A program made the position numbers and the translations under genes. This document shows, piece by piece, positions 17,357-27,495 of a stretch of DNA of 64,000 bases. Within the stretch, counting starts at the first letter, position 1. Every line of letters begins with the position of its first letter. The notes beneath the pieces are model-generated. The model was not told the origin of the DNA and made no database searches. It was given only the letters and a program-made list of their open reading frames with translations. The stretch is from Burkholderiaceae bacterium (lineage in GTDB: Bacteria > Pseudomonadota > Gammaproteobacteria > Burkholderiales > Burkholderiaceae_D), in NCBI GenBank assembly GCA_019232795.1, contig JAFANH010000010.1, positions 48,245 through 112,244 on the forward strand, in the 5' to 3' direction.

Positions 17357-18019
17357 TTATTTTGCGATGCGCACCACCGCGACATCGATCCCGTTGTCAG
17401 ACAGCTTGCCGCGTGCGCGGTTCATTGCTTCGAGTTGATTGAACGGCCCGAGGCGGACCTTGAACAGCGGACCATTGTCGGAAGGCGTATTCAAAATGCT
17501 GGCCTCGAATCCTGCCAGCGCCAGCTTGGCCTTGCTGTTTTCCGCGTCAGCCTGTTCGCGGAAAGCGCCGGCTTGCAGATAATAAATCCATTTGTCGTCG
17601 CCCTCGGCCTTGGTTGCCGCATTGGCGGCCAGGTTCGCCGCCCCATTGGCCGCAACAGCAGCCAGCGCCGCAATCGGCTGTTGAGGTTTCGCGGGCACCG
17701 GTCCCGCTGCGGCAGGCGCGGTTGCCGGCCCGGCAGCCGCGGGGGTTGCGCCTTCCGCACTCGGCGCCATTCCCTTGGCCGCATCCTTGGCGGCGGCGTT
17801 ATTGCCATACAGAGGTTTGTTCGGATCGGCCATCTGGCCGGCCGTCAATTCCGGCGCCTTGTCCTGCTTGGCCACCTTGTTCATGAAAGGCAGCGAACTC
17901 TTGGTAATGGCCACTGCCACCACCAGGGCAATCGCCAAGCCTATGATCAGACCGATGATGATGCCGACAACGGTGCCGCCGCGCTGGCGGCCAAGAGGGT
18001 AATTCACGCGATCAATCAT
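17357..18019 (-). CDS. SPOR-domain membrane protein
   Basis: This inner-membrane protein of 220 residues has a short cytoplasmic N-terminus, one transmembrane helix ([21 protein letters not shown], about 14-34, split by my count), an Ala/Pro-rich periplasmic linker and a C-terminal SPOR domain (about 145-220) with YYLQAGAF at its start. SPOR domains bind denuded peptidoglycan at the division septum, and this gene is FtsN-like in design. The start MIDRVNYPL overlaps the argS stop by 8 nt. SPOR genes between argS and dsbA are a common betaproteobacterial arrangement. Confidence 0.9.
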   Translation of the reverse strand: MIDRVNYPLGRQRGGTVVGIIIGLIIGLAIALVVAVAITKSSLPFMNKVAKQDKAPELTAGQMADPNKPLYGNNAAAKDAAKGMAPSAEGATPAAAGPATAPAAAGPVPAKPQQPIAALAAVAANGAANLAANAATKAEGDDKWIYYLQAGAFREQADAENSKAKLALAGFEASILNTPSDNGPLFKVRLGPFNQLEAMNRARGKLSDNGIDVAVVRIAK

Positions 18020-19790
18020 TCTTCCTCGATTCCATTCTGGCCGGGGCCGAGACGCCGATAAGCGCCAAGCCGTTGCGCAACACCTGACGCGTCGCGCACA
18101 GCAGCGCCAGGCGCGCCAATTTGAGACGTTCGTCGTCGACCAGCACGCGTTCCGCATTGTAATAGCTGTGCAGTTCACCCGCCAATTCACGCAGATAGAA
18201 GGCCACCTGGTGCGGACCGAGTTCGGCCAAAGCATGCTGCAACATGTCGGGGTACTCGGCCAGCTTGGCCATCAAGGCCGCTTCGCGCGGCGCCGTCAGC
18301 ACCGACAAATCGGCCTGCTTCAAGCTCTCTTCGGCGCCGTCCCATTGCGCCAGCACCGAGCAGATGCGCGCATGCGCGTACTGCACGTAGTACACCGGGT
18401 TTTCGTCGCCCTGGGTTAGGGCGATATCGACGTCGAACACGAATTCGGTATCGGCCTTGCGCGAGATCAGGAAGAAGCGCACGGCGTCGCGCCCGCGCGT
18501 CAGGTCATGGACACCGGCGGTTTCGGCGGCAATCTGGGCGCCGCTGTCGGAACCGGCTTCGCCGTTCGACCATTCGATCAGATCGCGCAAGGTCACGTAG
18601 GAACCGGCACGCTTGGAAATCTTGACTTCCTCGCCGCCCTTCATCACCGTCACCATCTTGTGCAGCACGTAATCCGGGTAGCCCTGCGGTATGCCCATGG
18701 CTACCGCCTGCAAGCCGGCACGCACGCGCGCCACGGTGCCGTGGTGGTCGCTGCCCTGCACGTTGATCGCCTTGGGGAAGCCGCGCTGCCATTTGACGAT
18801 GTGGTAGGCCACGTCGGGGACGAAGTACGTATACGTGCCGTCCGACTTGCGCATCACGCGGTCCTTGTCGTCGCCGTACTCGGTGGTGCGCAGCCACAGC
18901 GCGCCTTCCTGTTCATAGGTCTTGCCGGCTTTGATCAAGGCATCTACCGCCGCCTCCACCTTGCCGTCACCATACAGCGAGGACTCCAGGTAATAATTCG
19001 CGAACTTGACGCCGAAGGCCTGCAAGTCCAGGTCCTGCTCGCGACGCAAATAAGTCACGGCGAAGCGGCGTATCGATTCGATGTCTTCGACGTCGCCGCT
19101 GGCCTGGGCCGGCGCGCCGTCGCTGGCGGCCACCGTCTTCCTGGCCAGGAAATCGGCGGCGATATCGGCGATGTAATCGCCGTTATAGGCCGATTCCGGC
19201 CAAGCGGCGTCACCGGGCTTGAGGCCGCGCAAGCGCGCCTGCACCGAATTGGCCAGCGTGGCGATCTGCACGCCGGCATCGTTGTAGTAAAACTCGCGGG
19301 TGACCGCATAGCCTTGCGCCTCGAACAGGGCCGCCAAGGCATCGCCGAGCGCGCCCTGGCGGCCGTGCCCGACGTGCAGCGGGCCGGTCGGGTTGGCCGA
19401 TACGAATTCGATCAAGACCTGCTTGCCCGCACCCGCCGCGCTCTTGCCATAGGCTTCGCCTTGGTCGAAGATGGCGCTGACCACGGCTTGCTTGGCCGCC
19501 GCCGCCAGACGCAAGTTGATGAAGCCGGGGCCGGCGATCTCGGCCGTCTCGATCAGGCCCTGGCGCGCCGGATCGGCCAGCACCGCCGCCACCAGGCTTT
19601 GCGCCAGTTCGCGCGGGTTCTTCTTGAGCGGTTTCGCCAGTTGCATGGCGATATTGCAGGCGACGTCGCCATGCGAAGGATCGCGCGGCCGTTCGAGCAC
19701 AACCTTGGGTTGCAGCTCACTGCCCGCCACGATAGGGGCGAGCGCAGCCTCGAATAGGGTAACTATCTGTTGTTTTTGTGAAGCAAGCAT
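18012..19790 (-). CDS. argS: Arginyl-tRNA synthetase
   Basis: This class I aminoacyl-tRNA synthetase charges tRNA-Arg. The 592-residue chain has the N-terminal Add1 domain, the HIGH motif as HVGH in [14 protein letters not shown], the KMSKS-like segment [16 protein letters not shown], and the anticodon-binding C-terminal helical domain ending in [20 protein letters not shown]. It starts the downstream operon for SPOR, dsbA, dsbA2, SDR and a binding protein. The cognate tRNA-Arg(CCG) is 13 kb away at 33118-33193. Confidence 0.96.
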   Translation of the reverse strand: MLASQKQQIVTLFEAALAPIVAGSELQPKVVLERPRDPSHGDVACNIAMQLAKPLKKNPRELAQSLVAAVLADPARQGLIETAEIAGPGFINLRLAAAAKQAVVSAIFDQGEAYGKSAAGAGKQVLIEFVSANPTGPLHVGHGRQGALGDALAALFEAQGYAVTREFYYNDAGVQIATLANSVQARLRGLKPGDAAWPESAYNGDYIADIAADFLARKTVAASDGAPAQASGDVEDIESIRRFAVTYLRREQDLDLQAFGVKFANYYLESSLYGDGKVEAAVDALIKAGKTYEQEGALWLRTTEYGDDKDRVMRKSDGTYTYFVPDVAYHIVKWQRGFPKAINVQGSDHHGTVARVRAGLQAVAMGIPQGYPDYVLHKMVTVMKGGEEVKISKRAGSYVTLRDLIEWSNGEAGSDSGAQIAAETAGVHDLTRGRDAVRFFLISRKADTEFVFDVDIALTQGDENPVYYVQYAHARICSVLAQWDGAEESLKQADLSVLTAPREAALMAKLAEYPDMLQHALAELGPHQVAFYLRELAGELHSYYNAERVLVDDERLKLARLALLCATRQVLRNGLALIGVSAPARMESRKND

Positions 19791-19912
19791 GGGTAGACCG
19801 ATAGGCTATGCCGCCGCACCGGCTGCGGCAGCTTTTGAGTTCAGACAGGAATTATACCGGGTGCGCAGCGGGCAGCGCCCCGGCACAACGCCAAGACTGT
19901 TTGGGGCCTCGG

Positions 19913-20785
19913 CTACCCTCGCGCCAGATCGATCATGGCGAACAGGCGGGCGGCGCGCATCCAGCCGGAAACCGCGGCGATCAATTGCGCCAACAGCAGG
20001 GCAAACAACAAGCCAGGCGCGCCGGCATGGGGAACATTGATGCGCAAGTAGCCCAAAACCGCCATCAGCATCAAGCCGAGTGCGGAGAAGGCCATGTAGA
20101 GGCCAAACACCATGCTGGGGCGACGCCAGGCCATCTGGCAACCCATCCACCACGCCTTGACGGCCGAGCGCCGGCGGGAATCGGCCGCCAGCTGCGCCCG
20201 GCCGGCATCCACGGTGGCATGCGCCAGCAACAGCAGCACGAACAGCAAGGTGGTGGCAGCGTAATTGGCCCAGTCCGCATTCGCCTGCAGCACCGCCGTC
20301 TCCGCATAGTGTTTCGCGCCCTGCATGGCGGCGGCGCCGAGTCCGCCAGCCACGGCGAGTGGAACCACGGCCCACAGCAGCATGCGCAACATGCGGCCAT
20401 AGTCGGCCACGCCGGCCTGGATCAACTGCCCCAGGGTCCGTATTTCGGTCGCGCGCGCCGCCGCGATCAGCGCGCCGCTCAACAGCGGCGACAACAGCAA
20501 GGTTGCCAGCAGCGCGGCAATGCCGGCCTCGGCCAGAGCCAGGCCGTTCTGGCTGAATACCACCATGAGATCGTTGACGCTATTGAGGTCGAGCCGTTGC
20601 GCCAGCTCCGCCGCGTAGATCGAATGGTCGAACTGGACGGCAAGCAGACGCCACACCGGCAGGGCCAGCAGCGCGGTGGGAATCCACAGCGCCGCCACCC
20701 ATAGCAGCAGCACCCGCCATTGCAGCGCCCGGCCGCCAGCCCCTTGCAGCACCGACGTGAAATTCTTTTGCTTAGTCATGTTCAT
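19913..20785 (-). CDS. Six-helix integral membrane protein, unknown
   Basis: This 290-residue hydrophobic protein shows about six transmembrane segments (for example WRVLLLWVAALWIPTALLAL, MLRMLLWAVVPLAVAGGLG, FGLYMAFSALGLMLMAVLG). I do not recognise a characterised family. Its start ATGAAC overlaps the stop of the M1 peptidase by 4 nt, so it is translationally coupled, and it probably works with that peptidase at the membrane. No catalytic motif is visible. Confidence 0.75.
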   Translation of the reverse strand: MNMTKQKNFTSVLQGAGGRALQWRVLLLWVAALWIPTALLALPVWRLLAVQFDHSIYAAELAQRLDLNSVNDLMVVFSQNGLALAEAGIAALLATLLLSPLLSGALIAAARATEIRTLGQLIQAGVADYGRMLRMLLWAVVPLAVAGGLGAAAMQGAKHYAETAVLQANADWANYAATTLLFVLLLLAHATVDAGRAQLAADSRRRSAVKAWWMGCQMAWRRPSMVFGLYMAFSALGLMLMAVLGYLRINVPHAGAPGLLFALLLAQLIAAVSGWMRAARLFAMIDLARG

Positions 20786-23034
20786 AGCGTCGCCACCATG
20801 GAAAAGAGGGTTTGCACCAACGCCGCCAAGTCCGCCGTCCAGCGGCGCGAAGCGCTGCCGTCAGCCTTGACGGTACGCGTATCGTCGAGCTTGCTGACGT
20901 CGAGGTAATTGTGGTGCTGCGGATCGATCTCGGCCGACACGGCTTTCACCGGCTTGATCCAGATATAGCGCGCCCAACGCTTGCTGTCGTTCCAGACCAC
21001 GGTTTCGCTGCTGCCGTCGGCAAATTTCACCACCAGCGTTTCGGGCACGGCCACGCCGCTGCGGCGCAGCTTGACCACGGTGCGCCAGGGGAAAGGGCCT
21101 TCGTCTTCCTTGGCGTCGGGATGCTGCTTTTTCCAGGCATCGCGCTGCTCGTCTATCTTTTTCTCAAGCTGGTCCTGCGTGGTTTCGACCCACTTGCCAT
21201 TCTCCAGCGCCGTACCCTGCAGGGGCAGCACTTCTTCGCTGCTCAGGCTGTCCACGCGGTCGTCGAGCTTTTGCGTGGCATAGACTTGCTGGGCAAATGC
21301 AGCATTGACGATCTCGGGCTTGCCGGTCGACTCCACCAGCGCCGCTTGCAGGTCGGCTATACCGGGATGACGGAATTTCCACAAGGCATAGTAGCGCTTG
21401 AAGGCCTTTTCCATTTCCGCCTTGCCGAGCCGCTCTTCAAGATCGTGCATGGCAGTCGCCGTGCGGAAGTACACGGTGCCGTAGCTGACAGACGACCAGC
21501 GGTCCCAGGAATTGGCGCCGGTAGGATCGGAAGGATTGAAATTTCCGGCGGCGCCGCGTTCGAACTCGAAAGGCTGCACCACCGGGTCGATGCCTATGCT
21601 TTTCCAGAATGGCGTCGCCAGGTGCACGGTGCCGCTGCGTTCGCGCAGCATGCGCAAGTCCCAGTAGTCGTTCAAACCTTCGTCGAGCATCGGCTCTTCG
21701 AACTCGTTCGAGCCGAGAATGCCGTAAAAATAGCCGTGCCCGAATTCATGGATAGTGACGAAATCGAGCGCCAGCGCCTGGAGCGTATCGGGCTGCACTT
21801 CGGTATAGCCCTCGGCGGTGAAGAAGGTCGGGTACTCCATGCCGCCCGCCTCGCCCGCGTTGTATGGCGGGATGACCGCAGTCACTGTCTTGTAGGGATA
21901 GGGGCCGAGCGTCTGCGAAAAATACGCAAGCGAATCGATCGTCGCCTTCAGGGCCGGCGCAGCGCTGGCCTTGTATTCGGGCGGATAGAGCACGCGCACC
22001 TTCACCTCCGGGCTGCCGGCGCCGTGATAGACGCCCTCGAGCGGCGGCGCTGTCTGGCTGTCGGCCGTCCAGGCAAAGTCGTGCACGTCACCCTGCACGA
22101 AGCGATGCGTCACCATGCCGTTGGCCTCTGCGGGTGCGCCCTGCTCTTCGCCGACCGCGCCTACCGTATAGCCTTTCGGCACGGTCAGCTTGACGTCGTA
22201 ATTGCCGTAGTCGGCGTAGAACTCGCTGTGCAGGTGGAACTCATGCGCGTTCCAGCGCGGCGCTGTGGCGCCGCGTTCGCCGGGCAATTCGAGCACGGCG
22301 ATTTTCGGGAACCATTGGCCGACCAGGTGGAAAGTGCCGAAATAGCCGGTGCGCGCAATCACGCGCGGCAATTGATCGTCGAAACCGATATCGAGCGTGG
22401 TGCTGGCGCCGGCCGGCACCGGGGCCGGCAGGTCGAAACGCACGACGGTATGATCGGTGTCAGGCCCGCCGTCCGGATGCACATAAGTCCACGTGACCGG
22501 CATGCCGCCCTGCGCCACCTTGCCCAGCTGGATATGCCCCCACTCGCCGTCGTGGATGGGCACGTCGGTGCGGAAATCGAAGCCGAAATTGCGCTTTTCA
22601 CTAAGGAAGGTGCTGCCTTCGCCTTCGAATGCATTCAAGTACAGATGCAGATAGACCGACTTGACCTCGACCTTGCTGCGATTGCGCCAGGTCAGCTTCT
22701 CTTGGCCGGCCACGGTGTGCTTGACCGGGTCGAGCGTCGCTTGGATATCGTAATTGACGACGCGGTCCGACAAGGTCGGCTCGCTGCCACTGCGCGGTCC
22801 GCCCCAGGCGTCCGGCGCGCTGGGCTCGGCAACGAAGGCGGCATGCGCATCGGCCAGTGCAATACCGTCCGGGCCAGGCGCACTGGCCGGTCCCGGGAAT
22901 GTGGTCGATGGCGCACCCGCCGCCACAGGGGCGGTATTCGCATGCAGCGCAACTGCTGCAAATATCGCAGCAATTGCCGCCACCACCGCGGCAACCAGGC
23001 CTGACACTTTCATGCTGTGGGAAATGGAAGGCAT
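20782..23034 (-). CDS. M1-family zinc metallopeptidase, exported
   Basis: This gluzincin aminopeptidase-like protein has the zinc site HEFGH (His429, Glu430, His433 from the chosen start) with the third ligand Glu452 in the LDEGLNDYW motif, and GGMEYP, equivalent to the GAMEN exopeptidase loop. The N-terminus has one hydrophobic segment (VSGLVAAVVAAIAAIFAAVA), so the enzyme is exported or membrane-anchored. The start MPSISHSMKV is chosen because GGGAGGG lies upstream at good spacing, giving 750 residues. The long C-terminal half resembles the non-catalytic repeats of larger M1 proteins. It is coupled to the membrane protein downstream. Confidence 0.88.
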   Translation of the reverse strand: MPSISHSMKVSGLVAAVVAAIAAIFAAVALHANTAPVAAGAPSTTFPGPASAPGPDGIALADAHAAFVAEPSAPDAWGGPRSGSEPTLSDRVVNYDIQATLDPVKHTVAGQEKLTWRNRSKVEVKSVYLHLYLNAFEGEGSTFLSEKRNFGFDFRTDVPIHDGEWGHIQLGKVAQGGMPVTWTYVHPDGGPDTDHTVVRFDLPAPVPAGASTTLDIGFDDQLPRVIARTGYFGTFHLVGQWFPKIAVLELPGERGATAPRWNAHEFHLHSEFYADYGNYDVKLTVPKGYTVGAVGEEQGAPAEANGMVTHRFVQGDVHDFAWTADSQTAPPLEGVYHGAGSPEVKVRVLYPPEYKASAAPALKATIDSLAYFSQTLGPYPYKTVTAVIPPYNAGEAGGMEYPTFFTAEGYTEVQPDTLQALALDFVTIHEFGHGYFYGILGSNEFEEPMLDEGLNDYWDLRMLRERSGTVHLATPFWKSIGIDPVVQPFEFERGAAGNFNPSDPTGANSWDRWSSVSYGTVYFRTATAMHDLEERLGKAEMEKAFKRYYALWKFRHPGIADLQAALVESTGKPEIVNAAFAQQVYATQKLDDRVDSLSSEEVLPLQGTALENGKWVETTQDQLEKKIDEQRDAWKKQHPDAKEDEGPFPWRTVVKLRRSGVAVPETLVVKFADGSSETVVWNDSKRWARYIWIKPVKAVSAEIDPQHHNYLDVSKLDDTRTVKADGSASRRWTADLAALVQTLFSMVATL

Positions 23035-23142
23035 CAGCAACCCTCCCTGCACTTGCGCGGATTCTTGCATCGTTTCACTGCCACCCTCCCATTTTTTTGC
23101 AAATCTCGATAAGCCACAAGCTCGTGAAGCCGGACGCCGGTT

Positions 23143-23952
23143 TCAGCGGATCTTGTAGGTATCCTTCATGATCCATTCGAACACGGTGGCCGGCAACAGG
23201 CGCTTCAACAGCATGCCGAAACGCTGGATAGGCGCACCCACCAGGTAACGCACGCCGACACGCGGCTGCGCAATCAGCCGCGCGGCCAGTTCGGCCACCG
23301 CCTGCGGATCGGCTCCGTGGTTTTCATCGCGCTCGTAAATGCCGACCGTGGTCCGCAATTGCGCCGCGTGCCGCCCGGCATGTGCGTTCTTGGCGAATAC
23401 GCGCGCCGCGGTAAAACCTGTCTTGAAATCGCCGGGATTGATAGTAGTCGACGTGATGCCGCTGCCCGACAGCTCGAGGCGCAGTGCTTCGTTCAAGCCT
23501 TCCAAGGCAAATTTGCCGGCGCTGTAATACGGCTGAAAGGGCAGCGCCGCCATGCCGGCCAGCGAACTGACGGTAATGATGCGTCCACCGCCCTGGCGCC
23601 GCATATACGGCAGCACAGCCAGGATCATGCGCACCGGCCCGAAGAAATTGGTTTCCAGCTGCCAGCGTGCTTCCGCCATCGTGGTATCTTCGACCGCACC
23701 GCACAGGCCTATGCCGGCGTTATTGACCAATACGTCGATACGTCCCGCTGTTTGCACCACTTGCGCGACGGCCTGCGCCACCGAAGCATCATCGGTGACG
23801 TCGAGCGCCAGCATGCGCACTGTACTGAAATCGTCCGAGGGCTTGCGGCTGGTGCCGAATACGGTATGGCCAAGAGCGGCCAGATGCTCAGCCATGGCAC
23901 GGCCGAGTCCGGAAGACGCGCCGGTGATCAGAACGACCTTCTGGGCGTTCAA
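23143..23952 (-). CDS. Short-chain dehydrogenase/reductase
   Basis: The 269-residue classical SDR has ITGASSGLGRAMAEH (cofactor), LVNNAGIGLCGA, the catalytic serine in ITVSSLAGM and the YYSAGKFAL Tyr/Lys pair, then TINPGDFKTGFT. The C-terminal LLPATVFEWIMKD fits the membrane-proximal helix seen in retinol/steroid-like SDRs. It stands between the peptidase and the CBS protein; no operon partner is evident. Substrate unknown. Confidence 0.86.
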   Translation of the reverse strand: MNAQKVVLITGASSGLGRAMAEHLAALGHTVFGTSRKPSDDFSTVRMLALDVTDDASVAQAVAQVVQTAGRIDVLVNNAGIGLCGAVEDTTMAEARWQLETNFFGPVRMILAVLPYMRRQGGGRIITVSSLAGMAALPFQPYYSAGKFALEGLNEALRLELSGSGITSTTINPGDFKTGFTAARVFAKNAHAGRHAAQLRTTVGIYERDENHGADPQAVAELAARLIAQPRVGVRYLVGAPIQRFGMLLKRLLPATVFEWIMKDTYKIR

Positions 23953-24095
23953 AATGTCACCGATGCAAGGGAATCACTGAAAACGAATGCTGGGTGAGCA
24001 GGCATTTAGCAGGCATCCTGAGCGGTTGCAGAATCGATGGCGAAGCGTAACAATGCTTGGCCGATTTTGCAACTTTTACAACTCGGACATTCGAC

Positions 24096-24536
24096 TTAAC
24101 CCAGCGCGTCGTTCACCTGGTCATTAAACTCGGCCACGCTGACCGCCGCGCCGATTTCCCGCGGCAGGGCGTCGCGGATGGAAAACACGCCGAGTATTTT
24201 CGACGCCGACGTCACGATAGGCAGATGGCGAAAGCCGCGCTCTATCATGATCACCACCGCCTCCGACACTTTCAGGTCCGGGCAAACCGTATGCGGGTTG
24301 TGAGTCATTACTTCGGACACATGCGTAGCTTGCGGATTGAGCGCCTTGGCCAATACGCGCGTCATCAGGTCGCGCTCGGTCAGAATGCCGAGCAGACTGC
24401 CAGCGGGGTCGATGATGAGCACGCTGCCGCAATTGGCCTTGGTCATCACGCAGGCCGCTTCCCACACGCTGGCCTGCGGCGGCAAGCTCAGCACGTGGCG
24501 CTGCGACATTGATTGGAAAACGGTGCGTTCAGTCAT
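24096..24536 (-). CDS. Tandem CBS-domain protein
   Basis: This 146-residue cytoplasmic protein consists of two CBS motifs (about residues 10-65 and 75-140): GSVLIIDPAGSLLGILTERDLMTRVL and VVIMIERGFRHLPIV...ILGVFSIRDAL (given in pieces). CBS pairs bind adenosine nucleotides and often sense energy charge. It lies next to the 2-oxoacid oxidoreductase operon in the same direction (54 nt after korB stop), suggesting a regulatory or energy-sensing link, but direct partnership is inferred from position only. Confidence 0.85.
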   Translation of the reverse strand: MTERTVFQSMSQRHVLSLPPQASVWEAACVMTKANCGSVLIIDPAGSLLGILTERDLMTRVLAKALNPQATHVSEVMTHNPHTVCPDLKVSEAVVIMIERGFRHLPIVTSASKILGVFSIRDALPREIGAAVSVAEFNDQVNDALG

Positions 24537-24589
24537 GGCGAACTCCTTTTCGGCGTTGCCTTCAGTACTTTCAGACTATCCTACACCCG

Positions 24590-25645
24590 CTACCGCAACG
24601 ACGCATTGATCTTGTCCAGGACCTTGGCGCCGGGACACAATTCCTGTTCCCCCAGTGCAAACAATGGCGTTTCGCTGGTATTGAGCGCCATGTGCATATC
24701 AGTGGCAATCGGGTCGAGATACAACAGGCCGGTCACCACTTCGCCGCGTTCCTGGTGGGCGTTCATATAGCTGAGCGCCGCGTAGCGGTCGGTCGGATCG
24801 TAGTCCTTGTGCAGCTTGCGCAAGCGCAGCACCGAGCCGTCATGCTGGTGCACGTCGATCACCTCGCCCGGCGCATACTCGGCCGTGATCTCGCTGTGCA
24901 TGGGCATGAAGTCGATGCGGCTGACCGCCTCGTTGTGCTGGCGCACGTAGTCATAGCTCTTGGTGCTGCCGCTGTGGTTGTTGAAGGTCACGCAGGGACT
25001 GATGATGTCGATGAAAGCCGCGCCGCCATGCTCGATCGCGCCCTTGATCAGCGGCACCAGCTGCGCCTTGTCGCCGGAAAAGCTGCGCGCGACGAAAGTC
25101 GCGCCCAGCTGCAGGGCCAGGCCGACCAGGTCGACCGGGCTGTCGCGGTTGACGATGCCCTTCTTGCTCTTTGAGCCGCGATCGGCCGTCGCCGAGAACT
25201 GTCCCTTGGTGAGGCCGTACACGCCATTGTTTTCGACGATGTAAGCCATGCGCACGCCGCGCCGCATGGCATTGGCGAATTGCCCGAGGCCGATCGAAGC
25301 CGAATCGCCGTCGCCCGAGACGCCAAGATACAGCAGGTCGCGATTGGCCAGGTTGGCGCCGGTCAGCACCGAAGGCATGCGGCCGTGCACGGTATTGAAG
25401 CCGTGCGAAGCGCCGAGGAAATAATCGGGCGTTTTCGAACTGCAGCCTATGCCGGACAGCTTGGCCACGCGGTGCGGTTCGATATCGAGCTCCCAGCAAG
25501 CCTGGACAATGGCCGCTGAGATCGAATCGTGGCCGCAGCCGGCGCACAGCGTGGAAATCCGGCCCTCGTAATCGCGGCGCGTATAGCCGACCTTGTTGGT
25601 GGTCAGCGTAGGATGGTGCAGCTTGGGTTTGGCGATGTAGGTCAT
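24590..25645 (-). CDS. korB: 2-oxoacid:acceptor oxidoreductase, beta subunit
   Basis: The 351-residue TPP-binding subunit carries CAGCGHDSI and GIGCSSKTPDYF, cysteines that with CVTFNNHS form the [4Fe-4S] site of short-type 2-oxoacid oxidoreductases, and the TPP/Mg motif GDGDSASIGLGQFANAMRRGV (in pieces). It binds pyrophosphate and catalyses oxidative decarboxylation of a 2-oxoacid such as 2-oxoglutarate. Its start overlaps the alpha-subunit stop by 4 nt. Substrate specificity is not decided by the motifs I can see, though 2-oxoglutarate is the most common assignment for this layout. Confidence 0.88.
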   Translation of the reverse strand: MTYIAKPKLHHPTLTTNKVGYTRRDYEGRISTLCAGCGHDSISAAIVQACWELDIEPHRVAKLSGIGCSSKTPDYFLGASHGFNTVHGRMPSVLTGANLANRDLLYLGVSGDGDSASIGLGQFANAMRRGVRMAYIVENNGVYGLTKGQFSATADRGSKSKKGIVNRDSPVDLVGLALQLGATFVARSFSGDKAQLVPLIKGAIEHGGAAFIDIISPCVTFNNHSGSTKSYDYVRQHNEAVSRIDFMPMHSEITAEYAPGEVIDVHQHDGSVLRLRKLHKDYDPTDRYAALSYMNAHQERGEVVTGLLYLDPIATDMHMALNTSETPLFALGEQELCPGAKVLDKINASLR

Positions 25646-27495
25646 GCCGCCTCCTTGCGAGCGGGTTGGGCCGGTTGTGCACTTTCCATCCGCTTTTCGA
25701 TGGCGCCGGCAATGTAGCGTGCCGTAATGGGCGTACCGTCGTAATGGAGCACCTTGATCAATTGCGCCGTATCAAGCTGCAATTCGTTGACCAGCAGCGC
25801 ATGCATCTGGCCGTCGCGATTCTGTTCGACCACGAACACTTTCTCATGCGACGCAATGAACTCGACCACGACGTCGGGGAAAGGGAAAGCGCGCAGGCGC
25901 AGCGCATCAACCGCGATATCCTTTTCAGTCAGCATCTCGAGCGCTTCGTTCATGGATGGGCTGGTCGAACCGAAATAAATTACGCCGTAAGGCGTCGCCC
26001 TTCCGGCCGGACGCAACACCGGTTGCGGCACCAGTCTGGCGGCGGTCTTGAATTTGCGCAGCAGGCGTTCCATGTTGTAGACGTAATCGGGGCCGCGCTC
26101 GGAATAGCGCGCATAGGCATCGCGCGTGGTGCCACGTGTGAAGAAGCTGCCCAAGGTAGGATGCGTGCCCGGCAGCGTGCGCCACGGTATGCCGTCGCCG
26201 TCGACATCCTTGTAGCGGCCGAAGTCCTTGCCGGATTCGAGATCCTGCGCCGTCATCACCTTGCCGCGGTCGTAGCGGCGCGCATCGTCCCAGGCAAACG
26301 GCTTGCACAGGCGCTGGTTCATGCCGATGTCGAGGTCGCTCATCACGAACACCGGCGTCTGCAAACGGTCAGCCAGGTCGAGCGCCGCGGCGGCGTGTTC
26401 GAAGCATTCATGCGGGTCTTCCGGGAACAGCAACACATGCTTGGTATCGCCATGCGAAGCATAGGCGCAGGCCAGCAGGTCGGACTGCTGGGTGCGCGTG
26501 GGCATGCCGGTCGACGGCCCGCCGCGCTGCACGTCGATCACAGTCACCGGAATCTCGGCGAAATATGCGAGGCCGAGGAATTCCGTCATCAGCGAAATAC
26601 CCGGGCCGGAGGTCGCCGTAAACGCGCGCGCGCCATTCCAGCCGGCGCCGACCACGATGCCGATCGAAGCCAACTCGTCTTCGGCCTGGACAATGGCGAA
26701 TTTGCTGCGTCCGCTCTCTTCCTCTTCGCGAAACTTGTCGCAATATTTCTGGAAGGCTTCCGGCACGGACGATGAAGGCGTGATCGGGTACCAGGCAGCC
26801 ACCGTCGCCCCGCCATACAGGCAGCCGAGCGCGGTGGCGCTGTTGCCGTCGACGAAAATGCGCTCGCCGACCTTGTCGGCGCGCCGCACGCGTATGCCGA
26901 GCGGCGCCTGCAAATGCGTCTTCACATATTCACGTCCGAGGTGCAAGGCCTTGACGTTGGAGTCGAGCAGCACTTCCTTGCCGCGATACTGTTCGGCAAA
27001 CAGCTTCTCGAACACCTCGGCTTCGACGTCGAGCAACACCGACAAGGCGCCGACGTAGATGATGTTCTTGAACAGCTGGCGCTGGCGCGCGTCGTTATAG
27101 GTGGCGTTGCTGATCTCGGTCAGCGGCACGCCGATCACCTCGATATCTTGCCGGAACTTCGCCGGCGGAATCGGCCGCGTGCTGTCGTAGAACAGATAGC
27201 CGCCCGGTTCGATCTCGGACAGGTCGGCATCCCAGGTCTGCGGATTCATCGCCACCATCATGTCGACGCCGCCGCGCCGGCCGAGATGGCCGCTCTCGGA
27301 CACACGCGCCTCATACCAGGTCGGCATGCCCTGGATATTGCTGGGGAAGATGTTGCGAGGACTGACCGGCACGCCCATGCGCAAAATCGCCTTGGCAAAC
27401 AGCTCGTTGGCAGAAGCCGAACCAGAACCGTTGACGTTGGCGAACTTGATGACGAAATCGTTGATCGCTTCAATACGGTTGTGCAAGATACTCAT
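25642..27495 (-). CDS. korA: 2-oxoacid:acceptor oxidoreductase, fused gamma-alpha subunit
   Basis: The 617-residue protein begins with a gamma domain (about 1-180; GSGSASANELFAKAILRMG) fused to an alpha domain (about 200-610) with DGNSATALGCLYGGATVAAW and ITPSSSVPEAF, the typical YPITPS motif. The alpha/gamma fusion is the standard arrangement in KorA-type 2-oxoglutarate:ferredoxin oxidoreductases. It is the middle gene of three overlapping genes; both junctions are 4-nt overlaps. The presence of such an oxygen-sensitive class in a genome with cytochrome c and ATP synthase genes suggests an aerobic-adapted or microaerobic role. Confidence 0.9.
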   Translation of the reverse strand: MSILHNRIEAINDFVIKFANVNGSGSASANELFAKAILRMGVPVSPRNIFPSNIQGMPTWYEARVSESGHLGRRGGVDMMVAMNPQTWDADLSEIEPGGYLFYDSTRPIPPAKFRQDIEVIGVPLTEISNATYNDARQRQLFKNIIYVGALSVLLDVEAEVFEKLFAEQYRGKEVLLDSNVKALHLGREYVKTHLQAPLGIRVRRADKVGERIFVDGNSATALGCLYGGATVAAWYPITPSSSVPEAFQKYCDKFREEEESGRSKFAIVQAEDELASIGIVVGAGWNGARAFTATSGPGISLMTEFLGLAYFAEIPVTVIDVQRGGPSTGMPTRTQQSDLLACAYASHGDTKHVLLFPEDPHECFEHAAAALDLADRLQTPVFVMSDLDIGMNQRLCKPFAWDDARRYDRGKVMTAQDLESGKDFGRYKDVDGDGIPWRTLPGTHPTLGSFFTRGTTRDAYARYSERGPDYVYNMERLLRKFKTAARLVPQPVLRPAGRATPYGVIYFGSTSPSMNEALEMLTEKDIAVDALRLRAFPFPDVVVEFIASHEKVFVVEQNRDGQMHALLVNELQLDTAQLIKVLHYDGTPITARYIAGAIEKRMESAQPAQPARKEAA

